A stretch of DNA of 32,838 bases from Gordonia sp. (in: high G+C Gram-positive bacteria). Its GTDB lineage: Bacteria; Actinomycetota; Actinomycetes; Mycobacteriales; Mycobacteriaceae. The notes beneath the pieces are model-generated. The model was not told the origin of the DNA. It made no database searches and saw nothing but the letters and a program-made list of their open reading frames with translations. Position numbers and translations under genes: made by a program. Every line of letters starts with the position of its first letter. Positions within the stretch are counted from its first letter, which is position 1. Shown here in pieces: positions 16,952 to 24,991 of the stretch. The stretch lies in assembly GCF_012515855.1 (NCBI RefSeq), contig NZ_JAAYXO010000077.1, forward strand, positions 1-32,838. Reading direction: 5' to 3'.

Positions 16952-17245
16952 CTACGACGGGCGCACCTTGCTGAGATAGCGGTCGATCTCGGCGGGGGTG
17001 TTGTCCGGCATCACGGGGGAGTGCCGGAGCTGCTTGACCAGGTAGCCGAAGATCATGGATGCGCCGACCAGTCCACCCAGCGCTAGAACGCCGTACGTGA
17101 TGTTCAGCGGCTTGTCGGTGGGCAGGTCGGCCAGCGTGGCGAGCCACAGTGCCGAGAACACCCCTCCGAGTAGTAACAGCACGAAGGCGACCATGCTCAT
17201 CCAATGGTTGCCGTGACCTTCGTGTGCGACGGTCTTGTTCGTCAT
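16952..17245 (-). CDS. Small two-TM membrane protein
   Basis: 97 aa. Two hydrophobic segments (MVAFVLLLLGGVFSALWLATL, and ITYGVLALGGLVGASMIFGYLV) follow a His-containing cytoplasmic N-terminus (HEGHGNHW), with a charged C-terminal tail. I do not recognise a specific family; short two-TM proteins of this kind are common in Gordonia/Mycobacterium. ATG 17245 has a strong ribosome site (GAGGAG, 2-3 bases upstream plus CCGAGG). A CRP-like site lies about 55 bp upstream. Confidence 0.75.
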   Translation of the reverse strand: MTNKTVAHEGHGNHWMSMVAFVLLLLGGVFSALWLATLADLPTDKPLNITYGVLALGGLVGASMIFGYLVKQLRHSPVMPDNTPAEIDRYLSKVRPS

Positions 17246-17650
17246 GACTCCTCCTCGGGACTTCGGTGACCTCGGCGTACCTTCACCGTACGCCAGATCG
17301 TGACAAATCTCACAAGGGGTATCTGCGTAATCCTTTTGTCACTTATCCCCGTGCGGGTAAGGGTCGCTGCGGTTCGTCGAATCCTGTCCGATGGACCGCG
17401 CGCAGCGTCGGCGCTGTCGGAGTTCTTGCGGGACTACGCCTGCACGGTGCCGACCGGCAACCCGACGTCGGTTCGCGGCGGTGCGCGCGCATCGCTGGGC
17501 AACCCGGCCAGCCGTGGGACACCGACGCCAAGAAGATCCGGACAAGCTGAACCTCAATCCGCTCGCGAGCCGGCCGGCACAGCTCATGGGTGTGCGCTCG
17601 CGCTGACCGCGGCATCGACGTGTCCTCGATCTCGTTGGCGGCTAATCGAT
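17246..17650. other. Gene-free stretch between small membrane gene and first tRNA
   Basis: About 400 bp with several short overlapping frames but none with a recognisable protein or ribosome site. Visible content is a CRP-like site (17300-17313), a spaced dyad GTGACAA (17300-17306)/TTGTCAC (17336-17342), and an imperfect hairpin CTTATCCCCG/CGGGTAAG near 17342-17361. Nothing else is supported. Confidence 0.6.
17300..17313. promoter_or_regulatory. CRP/GlxR-like binding site
   Basis: GTGACAAATCTCAC is a perfect GTGA-N6-TCAC dyad, the core recognition site of CRP/GlxR-type regulators of actinobacteria. It lies 55 bp upstream of the small membrane gene. The position relative to a weak TACGGT -10 suggests overlap with the promoter; whether it activates or represses is unknown. 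Confidence 0.5.
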
Positions 17651-17679
17651 TTGCACGCCGGTTCACCCGTGCGTAACGT
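17651..17679 (+). promoter_or_regulatory. Promoter of first initiator tRNA gene
   Basis: -35 TTGCAC (17651-17656) and -10 TAACGT (17674-17679) with exactly 17 bp between. The predicted start, near 17686, is a few bases before the mature tRNA 5' end at 17691. Confidence 0.6.
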
Positions 17680-17690
17680 AGTGGGTGCAA

Positions 17691-17767
17691 CGCGGGGTGG
17701 AGCAGCTCGGTAGCTCGCTGGGCTCATAACCCAGAGGTCGTAGGTTCGAATCCTGCCCCCGCTACCA
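17691..17767 (+). tRNA. Initiator tRNA-fMet (CAT), copy 1
   Basis: 77 nt with encoded CCA. The 7-bp acceptor stem has a mismatched first pair (C1-T72), the anticodon is CAT in loop CTCATAA, and the anticodon stem ends with three consecutive G-C pairs. Both are hallmarks of initiator tRNA. The T-arm is GTAGG-TTCGAAT-CCTGC. It is identical in all 77 bases to the copy at 18688. Confidence 0.97.
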
Positions 17768-17770
17768 CTG

Positions 17771-17804
17771 CAGGAAGACCCGGACTTCGGTCCGGGTCTT
17801 CCTG
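17771..17804 (+). terminator. Terminator of first initiator tRNA
   Basis: A 15-bp perfect stem (17771-17785 with 17790-17804) closed by a TTCG tetraloop and followed by TATTT. It also faces the convergent hydrolase remnant. Confidence 0.88.
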
Positions 17805-17827
17805 TATTTCGAGATCGGTGCGCGGGA

Positions 17828-18444
17828 TCAGCGTACTGTCGGCTCGCGTACTGTCGGCTCCCTTTCTGTGGCTTCGGCCAAGAAGCGCTCGGTGATGGCC
17901 AAGAACTTGTCGGTCACCTCGATCTGCGCCATGTGTCCGACTGCCGGGAGCACCGCCAGGTCGGCGTGCGGTAGCGCGGCCCGCACCGTGGCGGCGTGGG
18001 TGCTCGGCAGGATTCGGTCCTTGGCGCCCCAGATCGCCAGGGTGGGCACCGGAGACGCCGCCGCTGCGGACAGCAACTCGGCGCGCCACTCCGGACGCAC
18101 ACCGCGCCACGTGCACAGCTCCACCGCGACGCGGCGCGAGAACTCACCGGCGTCGGTCTCCTGCGCGATGGCCATCGAGTGGCCGATGCGACAGCGGTCG
18201 GCCGCCCAGTGAATTGCCGATCCATTGACCGGAGCGCGCCTCGCCGAGTGCGTCGAGCACCCCGATCGCGGAGTCGGGCAGAGCGTTCACCGAATGCCCC
18301 GACCCGGAGTCCTCCGAGTACCCGAAGCCGGGCACATCCATGGGTGTTGATGCCGTGGACGAGAGCCCGCAGTGGAGCCGCCGGGCCGCACGCCACGTTG
18401 ACGCGGGTGCGTCGACCGTTCACGTCGATGTGCGAGATGATCAT
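17828..18444 (-). pseudogene. Alpha/beta-hydrolase remnant with deletions and frameshifts
   Basis: Three minus-strand pieces in different frames form one decayed hydrolase. The N-terminus starts at ATG 18444 (HIDVNGRRTRVNV...LVHGI); the fragment MDVPGFGYSEDSG...WIGNSLGG, with the nucleophile elbow, lies at about 18340-18205. The C-terminal part runs CRIGHSMAIAQETDAG...LAIWGAKDRILP...VLPAVGHMAQIE (about 18195-17828), with the catalytic Asp and His. At least two internal segments are missing: between the oxyanion HG strand and DVPGFGYS, and just after GNSLGG. The total is about 205 codons against 260-300 for intact relatives. It lies between two identical initiator tRNA genes. The C-terminus carries a 15-bp tandem duplication. 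Confidence 0.8.
17831..17860. repeat. 15-bp perfect tandem duplication
   Basis: GCGTACTGTCGGCTC occurs twice (17831-17845, 17846-17860), directly adjoining the stop of the hydrolase remnant and encoding a doubled REPTV. Confidence 0.9.
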
Positions 18445-18687
18445 GCCGACACCGCCGATGCCGGGACTGTGTGCGGCGCGGGCTGCGCCGCGTGGACCGA
18501 GAAGTGCAGGTCCGGATCTTCCGCCGGCTCGTCGATCAGTCGGCCCTTGTCTGCGGCGAAGTCGGTGTCGGGCGGGTGCGATCGGGACTGGACGGCGGGC
18601 CCTGCGGTTGCACGTGGCCACCTGAGAGCGACACGGTCGGCGTGATTTCGCTGTCGCCGCAGTGCCGTGTAGTGTTACCTCTTGCAA
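18445..18687. other. Spacer between hydrolase remnant and second tRNA
   Basis: No recognisable gene. A weak promoter for the tRNA may be TTTCGC (18647-18652), 17 bp, TAGTGT (18670-18675). Five bases (TGCAA) immediately before the tRNA are shared with copy 1; further upstream the two tRNA loci are unlike. Confidence 0.45.
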
Positions 18688-18764
18688 CGCGGGGTGGAGC
18701 AGCTCGGTAGCTCGCTGGGCTCATAACCCAGAGGTCGTAGGTTCGAATCCTGCCCCCGCTACCA
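18688..18764 (+). tRNA. Initiator tRNA-fMet (CAT), copy 2
   Basis: 77 nt with encoded CCA, identical to the copy at 17691: CAT anticodon, three G-C pairs in the anticodon stem and a mismatched 1-72 pair. It is followed at once by its own terminator hairpin. Confidence 0.97.
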
Positions 18765-18766
18765 AT

Positions 18767-18801
18767 AAGAAGACCCGCACCGTCACGGTGCGGGTCTTCT
18801 T
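18767..18801 (+). terminator. Terminator of second initiator tRNA
   Basis: A 16-bp perfect stem (18767-18782 with 18786-18801) and a TCA loop. The stem contains GAAGACCCG, also present in the terminator of tRNA copy 1, which suggests the two transcription units share ancestry up to the terminator. Confidence 0.88.
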
Positions 18802-18829
18802 GCATTCGTCATACAATCGAATCGAACTC

Positions 18830-18858
18830 TTGTTCTATTGAGGTGAGCCACGTAACAT
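18830..18858 (+). promoter_or_regulatory. Promoter of the Abi leader RNA
   Basis: TTGTTC (18830-18835) and TAACAT (18853-18858) are spaced by exactly 17 bp, one of the best SigA-type promoters in the window. The predicted start is about 18865, leaving a 130-nt leader before the abi gene. Confidence 0.6.
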
Positions 18859-18864
18859 AGTCGG

Positions 18865-18994
18865 CATCGGATTCGGTCGGCGGGGAGGCGATGTGGGGGC
18901 TCCCTCTCCGGAAACGACGTAACCCCGGCGATATGGCTGGTGCCAGGGATCGTTCCGGGGTCTTCCGACAGTAAGGATACGGGGGTGATGGCTG
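18865..18994 (+). ncRNA. Structured leader RNA of the Abi-type gene (candidate antitoxin RNA)
   Basis: A 40-nt hairpin at 18922-18961 has nested helices: ACCCCGG (18922-18928) with CCGGGGT (18955-18961), CGAT (18929-18932) with ATCG (18949-18952), and TGGC (18934-18937) with GCCA (18942-18945), closed by TGGT. An upstream helix GGGAG (18883-18887)/CTCCC (18900-18904) can also form. Conserved 'Abi-F' RNA motifs have been reported upstream of Abi_2 genes and act with HEPN toxins. I cannot test membership in that RNA family from sequence alone. The ends given are the predicted start and the base before the gene. It may instead be an ordinary structured 5' UTR. Confidence 0.5.
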
Positions 18995-19654
18995 ATGTCA
19001 ACGACGGGAGATCCGGCGCTGATGGCCAAGCTGCTGACGAGTACGCGGCTTCGGTCCTATGTCGATGCCACGCGCGGCGACCTTCCGGCGGCATTGCGGT
19101 TGTACGACTGGAACACCGTGGTATCGGCGGCCGTACTCGCGACGGTGGCGATGGTCGAGGTGATCGTCCGCAACTCGATGGACACCCAACTGACGCGCTG
19201 GGCGTCGGCGCGTGGTGAGCGATCGTGGCTTGACGCGTTGCCGTTGGAACCGCGGGGCGTCGACGACCTCGACCGCGCGCAGCGAGCGGTGGAGGCGCGC
19301 GGGGTGTGCGTCGATTACCACGACCATGTGGTGGCCGAACTGAACCTCGGTTTCTGGCGGTACCTCGCGGCGCAGCGGTACCTGACGTCGTTGTGGGTGC
19401 CGGCCCTCGGCAAGGCGTTCCCACACGGATATCGGGACGTCAGGGAGCGGAGGCGGGCCGTAGAACGACATCTGACGTCGCTTGCGATCGTCCGCAATCG
19501 CGTCGCACACCACGAACCGGTGCACCGAAGGGACCTGTGCGGCGATCTCCGGGCCGGAGTCGAGCTCGCGACGTGGGTTCATCCCGAAGCGGGCGCATGG
19601 GTGGCGAGCAGATCGCCGCTCGAGGCGGTCATCGCACGACGGCCGCACTGCTGA
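18995..19654 (+). CDS. Abi_2/AbiF-type HEPN abortive infection protein
   Basis: 219 aa of the Abi-like (AbiD/AbiF, Pfam Abi_2) family. Typical segments are LRLYDWNTVVSAAVLATVAMVE followed by VIVRNSMD, the central GFWRYLAAQRYLTSLWVPAL, and Arg167-Asn-Arg-Val-Ala-His172 followed by His-Glu-Pro. The RX4H motif is the HEPN ribonuclease site. Members abort phage infection in lactococci, and HEPN Abi proteins paired with a non-coding RNA have been linked to the ancestry of Cas13. ATG 18995 has GGGGGTG (18981-18987) upstream; ATG 19022 is an alternative. It sits immediately downstream of a tRNA gene, a common landing place for acquired defence genes. Codon use is similar to the host, so acquisition is not recent or the donor was a relative. 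Confidence 0.85.
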   Translation: MSTTGDPALMAKLLTSTRLRSYVDATRGDLPAALRLYDWNTVVSAAVLATVAMVEVIVRNSMDTQLTRWASARGERSWLDALPLEPRGVDDLDRAQRAVEARGVCVDYHDHVVAELNLGFWRYLAAQRYLTSLWVPALGKAFPHGYRDVRERRRAVERHLTSLAIVRNRVAHHEPVHRRDLCGDLRAGVELATWVHPEAGAWVASRSPLEAVIARRPHC

Positions 19655-19703
19655 CCGAGCCGCGCTGCTGCCAGTTCTCTGCCGTCCGTTCCCTGCTCCG
19701 CCG

Positions 19704-20414
19704 TCACTTCCCCGCGGCCGCGAGCATGCCGTCGATCTTCTCGACGAAGACCTCGGTCGGCTGCGCCCCGAGAATCGGTTGGCCGCCGAGAATGAAAGCG
19801 GGAGTCGAGTAGGTGCCTGCCGTGACTCCATCGCTCGCTCGGCTGCGTACCGCGGTCACCACGGCGGGCGAAGCGTAGTCGGTCCGGAACTTGGGGACGT
19901 CGAGCTTCAACTCGGCGGCGAGCGCCGCGAGGGCCTCCGCGGACAACTGCTCCTTGGGGCGCGGACGACCGTCCGCGAACAGTGCGGCCTGGTACTCGCT
20001 CAGCTTGCCCTGCAGACCTGCGGCGTACGCGGCACGCGCCGCCTGCTCGGACTCGTCGCCGAAGATGTTCATGTCGCGGAACTCGATCCGCATCTTGCCT
20101 GCCTCCACGTACGACATCAGGTCGGGGAGCGTGTTGTGCGTCCACTTGGCGCAGTACTGGCACTGGAAGTCGGTGAAGACGACCATGCCGAGCGGCGCGT
20201 CCACCGGTCCGACAGCCATCGGGTCGTCAGGATCGCGGTACTCCCACTCGGACTGCTGCGGCTTCACGGTGGCTGCGTCGGCTCGGTCGTCGGACGATCC
20301 GTCGTCGCGTCCGGCGGCTTGCACCAGGACGAAGACGATCGCGATGATTCCGACCAGAACTGCGGCGGCCGGAATGAGCCACGACCGCCGCTCCGGCTTC
20401 GATTGATCGGGCAT
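19704..20414 (-). CDS. Membrane-anchored DsbA-like thiol-disulfide oxidoreductase
   Basis: 236 aa. A cytoplasmic N-terminus and one TM helix (about 12-34) are followed by an Asp-rich linker and an extracytoplasmic DsbA/thioredoxin-like domain. The active site is Cys85-Gln-Tyr-Cys88 after VVFTDFQ, the helical insertion follows, and the cis-proline loop is TYSTPAFILGG. It probably catalyses disulfide formation or isomerisation in exported proteins. ATG 20414 (MPDQSKPERR) lacks a clear ribosome site. It converges with the abi gene 49 bp away, and its start is 72 bp from the divergent membrane gene. Confidence 0.88.
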   Translation of the reverse strand: MPDQSKPERRSWLIPAAAVLVGIIAIVFVLVQAAGRDDGSSDDRADAATVKPQQSEWEYRDPDDPMAVGPVDAPLGMVVFTDFQCQYCAKWTHNTLPDLMSYVEAGKMRIEFRDMNIFGDESEQAARAAYAAGLQGKLSEYQAALFADGRPRPKEQLSAEALAALAAELKLDVPKFRTDYASPAVVTAVRSRASDGVTAGTYSTPAFILGGQPILGAQPTEVFVEKIDGMLAAAGK

Positions 20415-20486
20415 GACTGCACGATATCAACCCGTCGCGGGCGGACTCGTGGTCGAGCACGCGACCGCGTCTGCGAGAGTTGGACC

Positions 20487-20921
20487 ATGGAACTCACCCT
20501 GGCGACACAGATCGCGCTGATCGCCGCAGGCGTCATCTTCGTCTGGGCGCTACTGCTCGGCGTGTGGAAGTACGTGCAGATCATGCGCAGTCCGGACGGT
20601 CAGGCGCACGTCTACGTCGACATCGCGCATCGCGCCGCGTTGATGTACTCCTTCGCTACCGCGATGCTGGCGGCCTTCACTCAGTTCAGCGCGTGGTCGA
20701 CGACGGTGAACGTGATCGCCCTGGCGATCGTCGTCGCGTTCTTCGTCGGGGCGATCGCGTCGTACTGCCTGCACGGCTTCGCGCGCGACACCACCAACCA
20801 GTTCCACCCGGCTACCGGGGCCCTCACCGCTGCGATGGTCGCGTTGATCATCGGCGAAGTGGGCGGCAGTGCGGTGATCATCGCGGGCTTCATTGTGGAA
20901 CAGGCCGGGACCTGGGGCTGA
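20487..20921 (+). CDS. Four-TM small membrane protein
   Basis: 144 aa with hydrophobic segments at about 7-28, 50-68, 72-95 and 115-138 and a conserved-looking loop (YVDIAHRAALMYSFA, HGFARDTTNQFHP). I do not recognise a functional family; similar proteins occur in Mycobacteriales. ATG 20487 is chosen because MELTLATQIALIAAG gives a clean TM1 and GAGAG (20474-20478) lies upstream; the frame is open far upstream only as antisense of the DsbA gene. Confidence 0.72.
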   Translation: MELTLATQIALIAAGVIFVWALLLGVWKYVQIMRSPDGQAHVYVDIAHRAALMYSFATAMLAAFTQFSAWSTTVNVIALAIVVAFFVGAIASYCLHGFARDTTNQFHPATGALTAAMVALIIGEVGGSAVIIAGFIVEQAGTWG

Positions 20922-20945
20922 CGGGTGGCTGATGGCGAGGCGCAG

Positions 20946-22313
20946 TTAGGTGAGCTCGAACGTCTGATGCTGCTTCGGCACCACGGCCCGCCAGCCCAGG
21001 TCGTGATCGAGGCGATGGCGCAGCGCCTCGGTGGCGTTCGGTTCGCCGTGCACCAGAAAGGTGCGACGCGGCGCCCGTTCGAAACCGCCCATCCAGCGGA
21101 CCAGTTCGTCGGCGTCGGCGTGCGCCGACATCATGTGGAGGTCTTCGATCCGCGCCCTCATCGGAATCCACTCGCCGTACAGCTTGAGGTAGCGCGCGCC
21201 GTCGGCCAGTGACCGTCCGCGGGTGCCGACGGCCTGATACCCGACCAGCACGACGGTGTTCTGCGATCCCGGCCCGAACGCCGCCAGATGGTGCAGCACG
21301 CGCCCGCCGGTGGCCATCCCGCTCGCGGAGAGGATGATCTTCGGTTTGCGGTCGGCGGAGATGGCCTTCGAGGCCTCGGGGTCGCGCACGTACTCGGCGA
21401 TGGCGAACATCTCGTTGGTGTGCGCGGCGTCGAGGCGATGCGCCGCCGGGTGCGACCGCATCAGTTCGCCCGCGTTGATCGCCATCGGGCTGTCGACGTA
21501 GATCGGCACCTCGGGAAGCAACCCGTCGCGGCGGAGCATCCACAGGTAGTAGAGGATCATCTGGGTGCGGCCCACCGCGAACGCCGGAATCACTATGGTG
21601 CCGCCGCGCGCGACCGTCTCGGTGACCACGCGAAGCAGTTCGGCGGCGGGGTCGAGATCGTCCCGGAGTCGGTCTCCGTAAGTGGACTCGCACACCAGGT
21701 AGTCGGCTCGGGGGATCGGCTCGGGGTCGTACATCAGCGGGTCGTCGTACCGACCGAGGTCGCCGGAGAAGGCGACGGTGACTCCGCCCCATTCGATCTC
21801 GACGGTCGCGGCGCCGAGGATGTGGCCTGCGCCTCGGTAGCGGGCCGCGGCGTCGAGCACCGGAGCGAACCGCTTGTGGGCCGGCTTGGTACGAAACTGC
21901 TCGAGGGTCTGTTCCACGTCGTGGACGTCGTAGAGCGGGCGCGCCGGATCGTGGCGAGTGGAACGGTGCTTGTTCGAGAGGGCGGCCTCGCGCTCCTGAA
22001 GATGTGCGGAGTCGCGCAGGATGATCTCGGCGACGTCGCGTGTCGCCGGGGTGGCATAGATCGGCCCGCGGAAGCCGTCCCGGATCAGGCGCGGCAGATA
22101 TCCGGTGTGGTCGAGGTGCGCGTGGGTGATGACGACGGCGTCCAGGGCTGCGGCATCGATCGGGAGGGGGCGCCAGTTGGCCTCGCGCAGGTTCTTGATG
22201 CCCTGAAAGAGTCCGCAGTCCACCAGGAGTGAGCGGCCGTCGTGCTGGAGCAGGTGCTTGGACCCGGTGACCGTCCCCGCGGCGCCCAGGCTCGTGAACG
22301 ACAGACTCGCCAT
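20946..22313 (-). CDS. Metallo-beta-lactamase/beta-CASP RNase-like protein
   Basis: 455 aa of the beta-CASP family (CPSF/Ysh1-like bacterial branch). The zinc motif HAHLDH is at 64-69, with a further metal ligand region GHILGA and GDLGRYDDPL. The beta-CASP domain includes PAFAVGRTQMILY and DSPMA, and the late motifs are SASGMATGGRVLHH, SAHADADEL and LVHGEPNA. These support a zinc-dependent endo/exoribonuclease; the RNA target is unknown. ATG 22313 has AGGAGG at ideal spacing. Three 20-bp tandem repeats lie immediately upstream. Confidence 0.87.
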   Translation of the reverse strand: MASLSFTSLGAAGTVTGSKHLLQHDGRSLLVDCGLFQGIKNLREANWRPLPIDAAALDAVVITHAHLDHTGYLPRLIRDGFRGPIYATPATRDVAEIILRDSAHLQEREAALSNKHRSTRHDPARPLYDVHDVEQTLEQFRTKPAHKRFAPVLDAAARYRGAGHILGAATVEIEWGGVTVAFSGDLGRYDDPLMYDPEPIPRADYLVCESTYGDRLRDDLDPAAELLRVVTETVARGGTIVIPAFAVGRTQMILYYLWMLRRDGLLPEVPIYVDSPMAINAGELMRSHPAAHRLDAAHTNEMFAIAEYVRDPEASKAISADRKPKIILSASGMATGGRVLHHLAAFGPGSQNTVVLVGYQAVGTRGRSLADGARYLKLYGEWIPMRARIEDLHMMSAHADADELVRWMGGFERAPRRTFLVHGEPNATEALRHRLDHDLGWRAVVPKQHQTFELT

Positions 22314-22341
22314 GCTCGGTCCTCCTGTGTCGGTACACCTT

Positions 22342-22401
22342 CGACACTAGGACCAATCGTGCGAGACCAGGACCAATCGCTCGACACCAGGCCCGGTCCT
22401 C
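22342..22401. repeat. Three 20-bp tandem repeats upstream of the beta-CASP gene
   Basis: Units 22342-22361, 22362-22381 and 22382-22401 follow the pattern CGA(C/G)ACYAGGACCAATCG; the third is diverged (GGCCCGGTCC). The exact 20-bp period within the promoter region of the minus-strand gene suggests either a micro-duplication or an array of protein sites on alternate helical turns. Confidence 0.7.
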
Positions 22402-22431
22402 GACAGCGGAGTGCCGGGGCCTAGATGCAGC

Positions 22432-22463
22432 GAGGCCGGTCGCTGACGTCAGCGACCGGCCTC
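22432..22463. terminator. Terminator downstream of rpf
   Basis: A perfect 32-bp palindrome (16-bp arms, centre GAC-GTC) 22 bp after the rpf stop on the minus strand. No U-tract; actinobacterial I-shaped terminator type. Confidence 0.75.
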
Positions 22464-22485
22464 AACCGGGAAGTGTGGGTGCGTC

Positions 22486-23080
<595 letters not shown>

Positions 23081-24958
23081 ATGTCTCCCTATTCGGATGC
23101 CTTCGCCCGCAGCATCGACGACCCCGACGGCTTCTGGCTCGACGCCGCCTCCTCGATCGACTGGATCACCGCGCCGACGCGCGCGCTCGACGACTCCGCG
23201 CCGCCGATCTACCGCTGGTTCCCGGACGGCACGCTGAACACCTCCGCCAATGCGCTCGACCGGCACGTGGCCGCCGGCCGCGGCGACCGGCCCGCCCTCA
23301 TCTGGGATTCGGCGATGGTCGGGTAGAAGCGCACCTACACCTACGCCGAACTGCTCGACGAGGTCGCGCGCTTCGCCGGGGTGCTCACCGCCCAGGGAGT
23401 CGTCAAGGGTGACCGCGTCATCGTCTACATGCCGATGATCCCGGAAGCGGCCATCGCCATGCTCGCGTGTGCCCGCATCGGCGCGGTCCACTCGGTGGTG
23501 TTCGGCGGCTTCGCGGCCCCCGAACTCGCCACGCGGATCGACGACGCGCAGCCCGTCGCACTCGTGACGGCATCGGGCGGGCTGGAGCCGGGCCGGACCG
23601 TCGAGTATCTGCCGATGGTCCGGGACGCCTTGGCGCAATCGGAGTCCGCCCCGGCCACGGTGATCGTCAAGGACCGCGCGCAGGTCCCGGGCGCGGCCGC
23701 CGACTTCGGCTGGCTGGACTGGGACGAGCAGACCTCGACCGCGGAGGCCGTCGGTCCGGTCGAAGTGGCCGCGACCGATCCGCTCTACATCCTCTACACC
23801 TCGGGAACCACCGGAAAGCCGAAGGGCGTGGTCCGCGACAACGGCGGCCACGCGGTGGCGCTGGCGTGGTCGATGCGCAACATCTACGACGTCACCCCGG
23901 ACGAGGTGTGGTGGACGGCGTCCGACGTCGGCTGGGTGGTCGGACACTCCTACATCGTCTACGGCCCGCTCCTCCTCGGCGCCACCACCGTGATGTACGA
24001 GGGCAAGCCGGTAGGCACGCCGGATGCGGGCGCGTTCTGGCGGGTCATCGCCGAGCACGGGGTGTCGGCGCTGTTCACCGCACCGACTGCGATCCGCGCG
24101 ATCCGCAAGGCCGACCCGGAGGCGGCCGAGCTGGCCAAGTACGACCTCTCGCGTTTCAAGACCTTGTTCGCCGCGGGTGAGCGACTGGACCCGGACACGT
24201 TCGCATGGGCCTCGGAGAAGCTCGGCGTGCCGGTGGTCGACCACTGGTGGCAGACCGAGACCGGCTGGGCCATCGTCGCGAACCTGCGCGGCCTGGAACC
24301 CATGCCGCTGAAGCCGGGCACCGCGACCGTCGCGGTGCCGGGCTACGACGTGCAGGTGGTGGACGCCGAGGGCGCACAGGTGCCTGCCAACGCCGAGGGG
24401 AACATCGTCGTCAAGCTGCCGATGCCGCCCGGCACGCTCGCCGGGCTCTGGCGAGACGAGGACCGGTTCCGGTCGTCGTATCTGAGCGCCTTCCCCGGCT
24501 ACTACCTGACCGGCGATTCGGGCTACATCGACGACGACGGATACGTCTTCGTCCTCGGGCGGTCGGACGACGTCATCAACGTCGCGGGCCACCGCCTGTC
24601 GACGGGCAGCATCGAAGCGGTGGTCGCGGCGCATCCGGCGGTCGCCGAATGCGCGGTGGTCGGAATCCACGACGACCTCAAGGGCCAGCGCCCCAGCGGC
24701 TACGTGGTCCTCAAGTCGGGCGTGGGCATCAGCGAGGACGAGCTGCGAGCCGAGTTGGTCGCGATGGTCCGTGAGACCATCGGTGCCGTCGCGACCTTCC
24801 GCGACGTCACCGTCGTGGACGGACTGCCGAAGACGCGGTCCGGCAAGATCCTCCGCAAGACGATGCGGCAGATCGTCGACGGCGAGGAGTACTCGGTGCC
24901 GTCGACGATCGAGGACATGGCCGTTCTGGAAGCGCTGGTGGAGCAGCTCGGCCACTGA
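23081..24958 (+). pseudogene. prpE: Propionyl-CoA synthetase interrupted by an in-frame TAG
   Basis: The reading frame is continuous from ATG 23081 to the stop at 24958 (625 codons, normal length for PrpE) except for TAG at 23324-23326, codon 82. The 81-residue N-terminus (ending DSAMVG) and the rest (KRTYTYAELLDEV...) fit end to end with no missing residues, so a single base change from CAG, GAG or AAG is enough. Downstream are the AMP-binding motif YTSGTTGKPKG, the PrpE hallmark GVVRDNGGHAVALAWSM, the adenylation core GDSGYIDDDGYVFVLGR, and the acylatable lysine in KTRSGKILRK. Without the stop it would activate propionate to propionyl-CoA. The rest is undecayed, so the mutation is recent, a sequence error, or read through. 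A restart at an internal site would lack the N-terminal domain. Confidence 0.88.
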
Positions 24959-24968
24959 CCGCGCACGA

Positions 24969-24991
24969 CTGATCGGGACCCGCCCGATCAG
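24969..24991. terminator. Bidirectional terminator between prpE and lipase genes
   Basis: CTGATCGGG (24969-24977) pairs perfectly with CCCGATCAG (24983-24991), 5-base loop. It sits between convergent genes; the lipase stop (24988-24990) lies inside its arm. Confidence 0.7.

Noticed and set aside
17266-17713. Several 60-137 codon frames upstream of the first tRNA
   Set aside because: Overlapping frames in all phases, no ribosome site, no recognisable protein, and one runs into the tRNA.
18865-18994. Metabolite riboswitch before the abi gene
   Set aside because: The nested hairpin does not match the cobalamin, SAM-IV, ZTP or ydaO signatures I can recall; an Abi-associated RNA fits the context better.
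18783-19424. Minus-strand frame covering the Abi leader and gene
   Set aside because: Although it gives a coherent-looking stretch (SEDPGTIPGTSHIAG), there is no start with a ribosome site, and the opposite strand carries a clear Abi_2 protein; the apparent order comes from the structured leader.
22342-22401. CRISPR array
   Set aside because: Three contiguous 20-bp units without spacers and no cas genes; a tandem repeat, not CRISPR.
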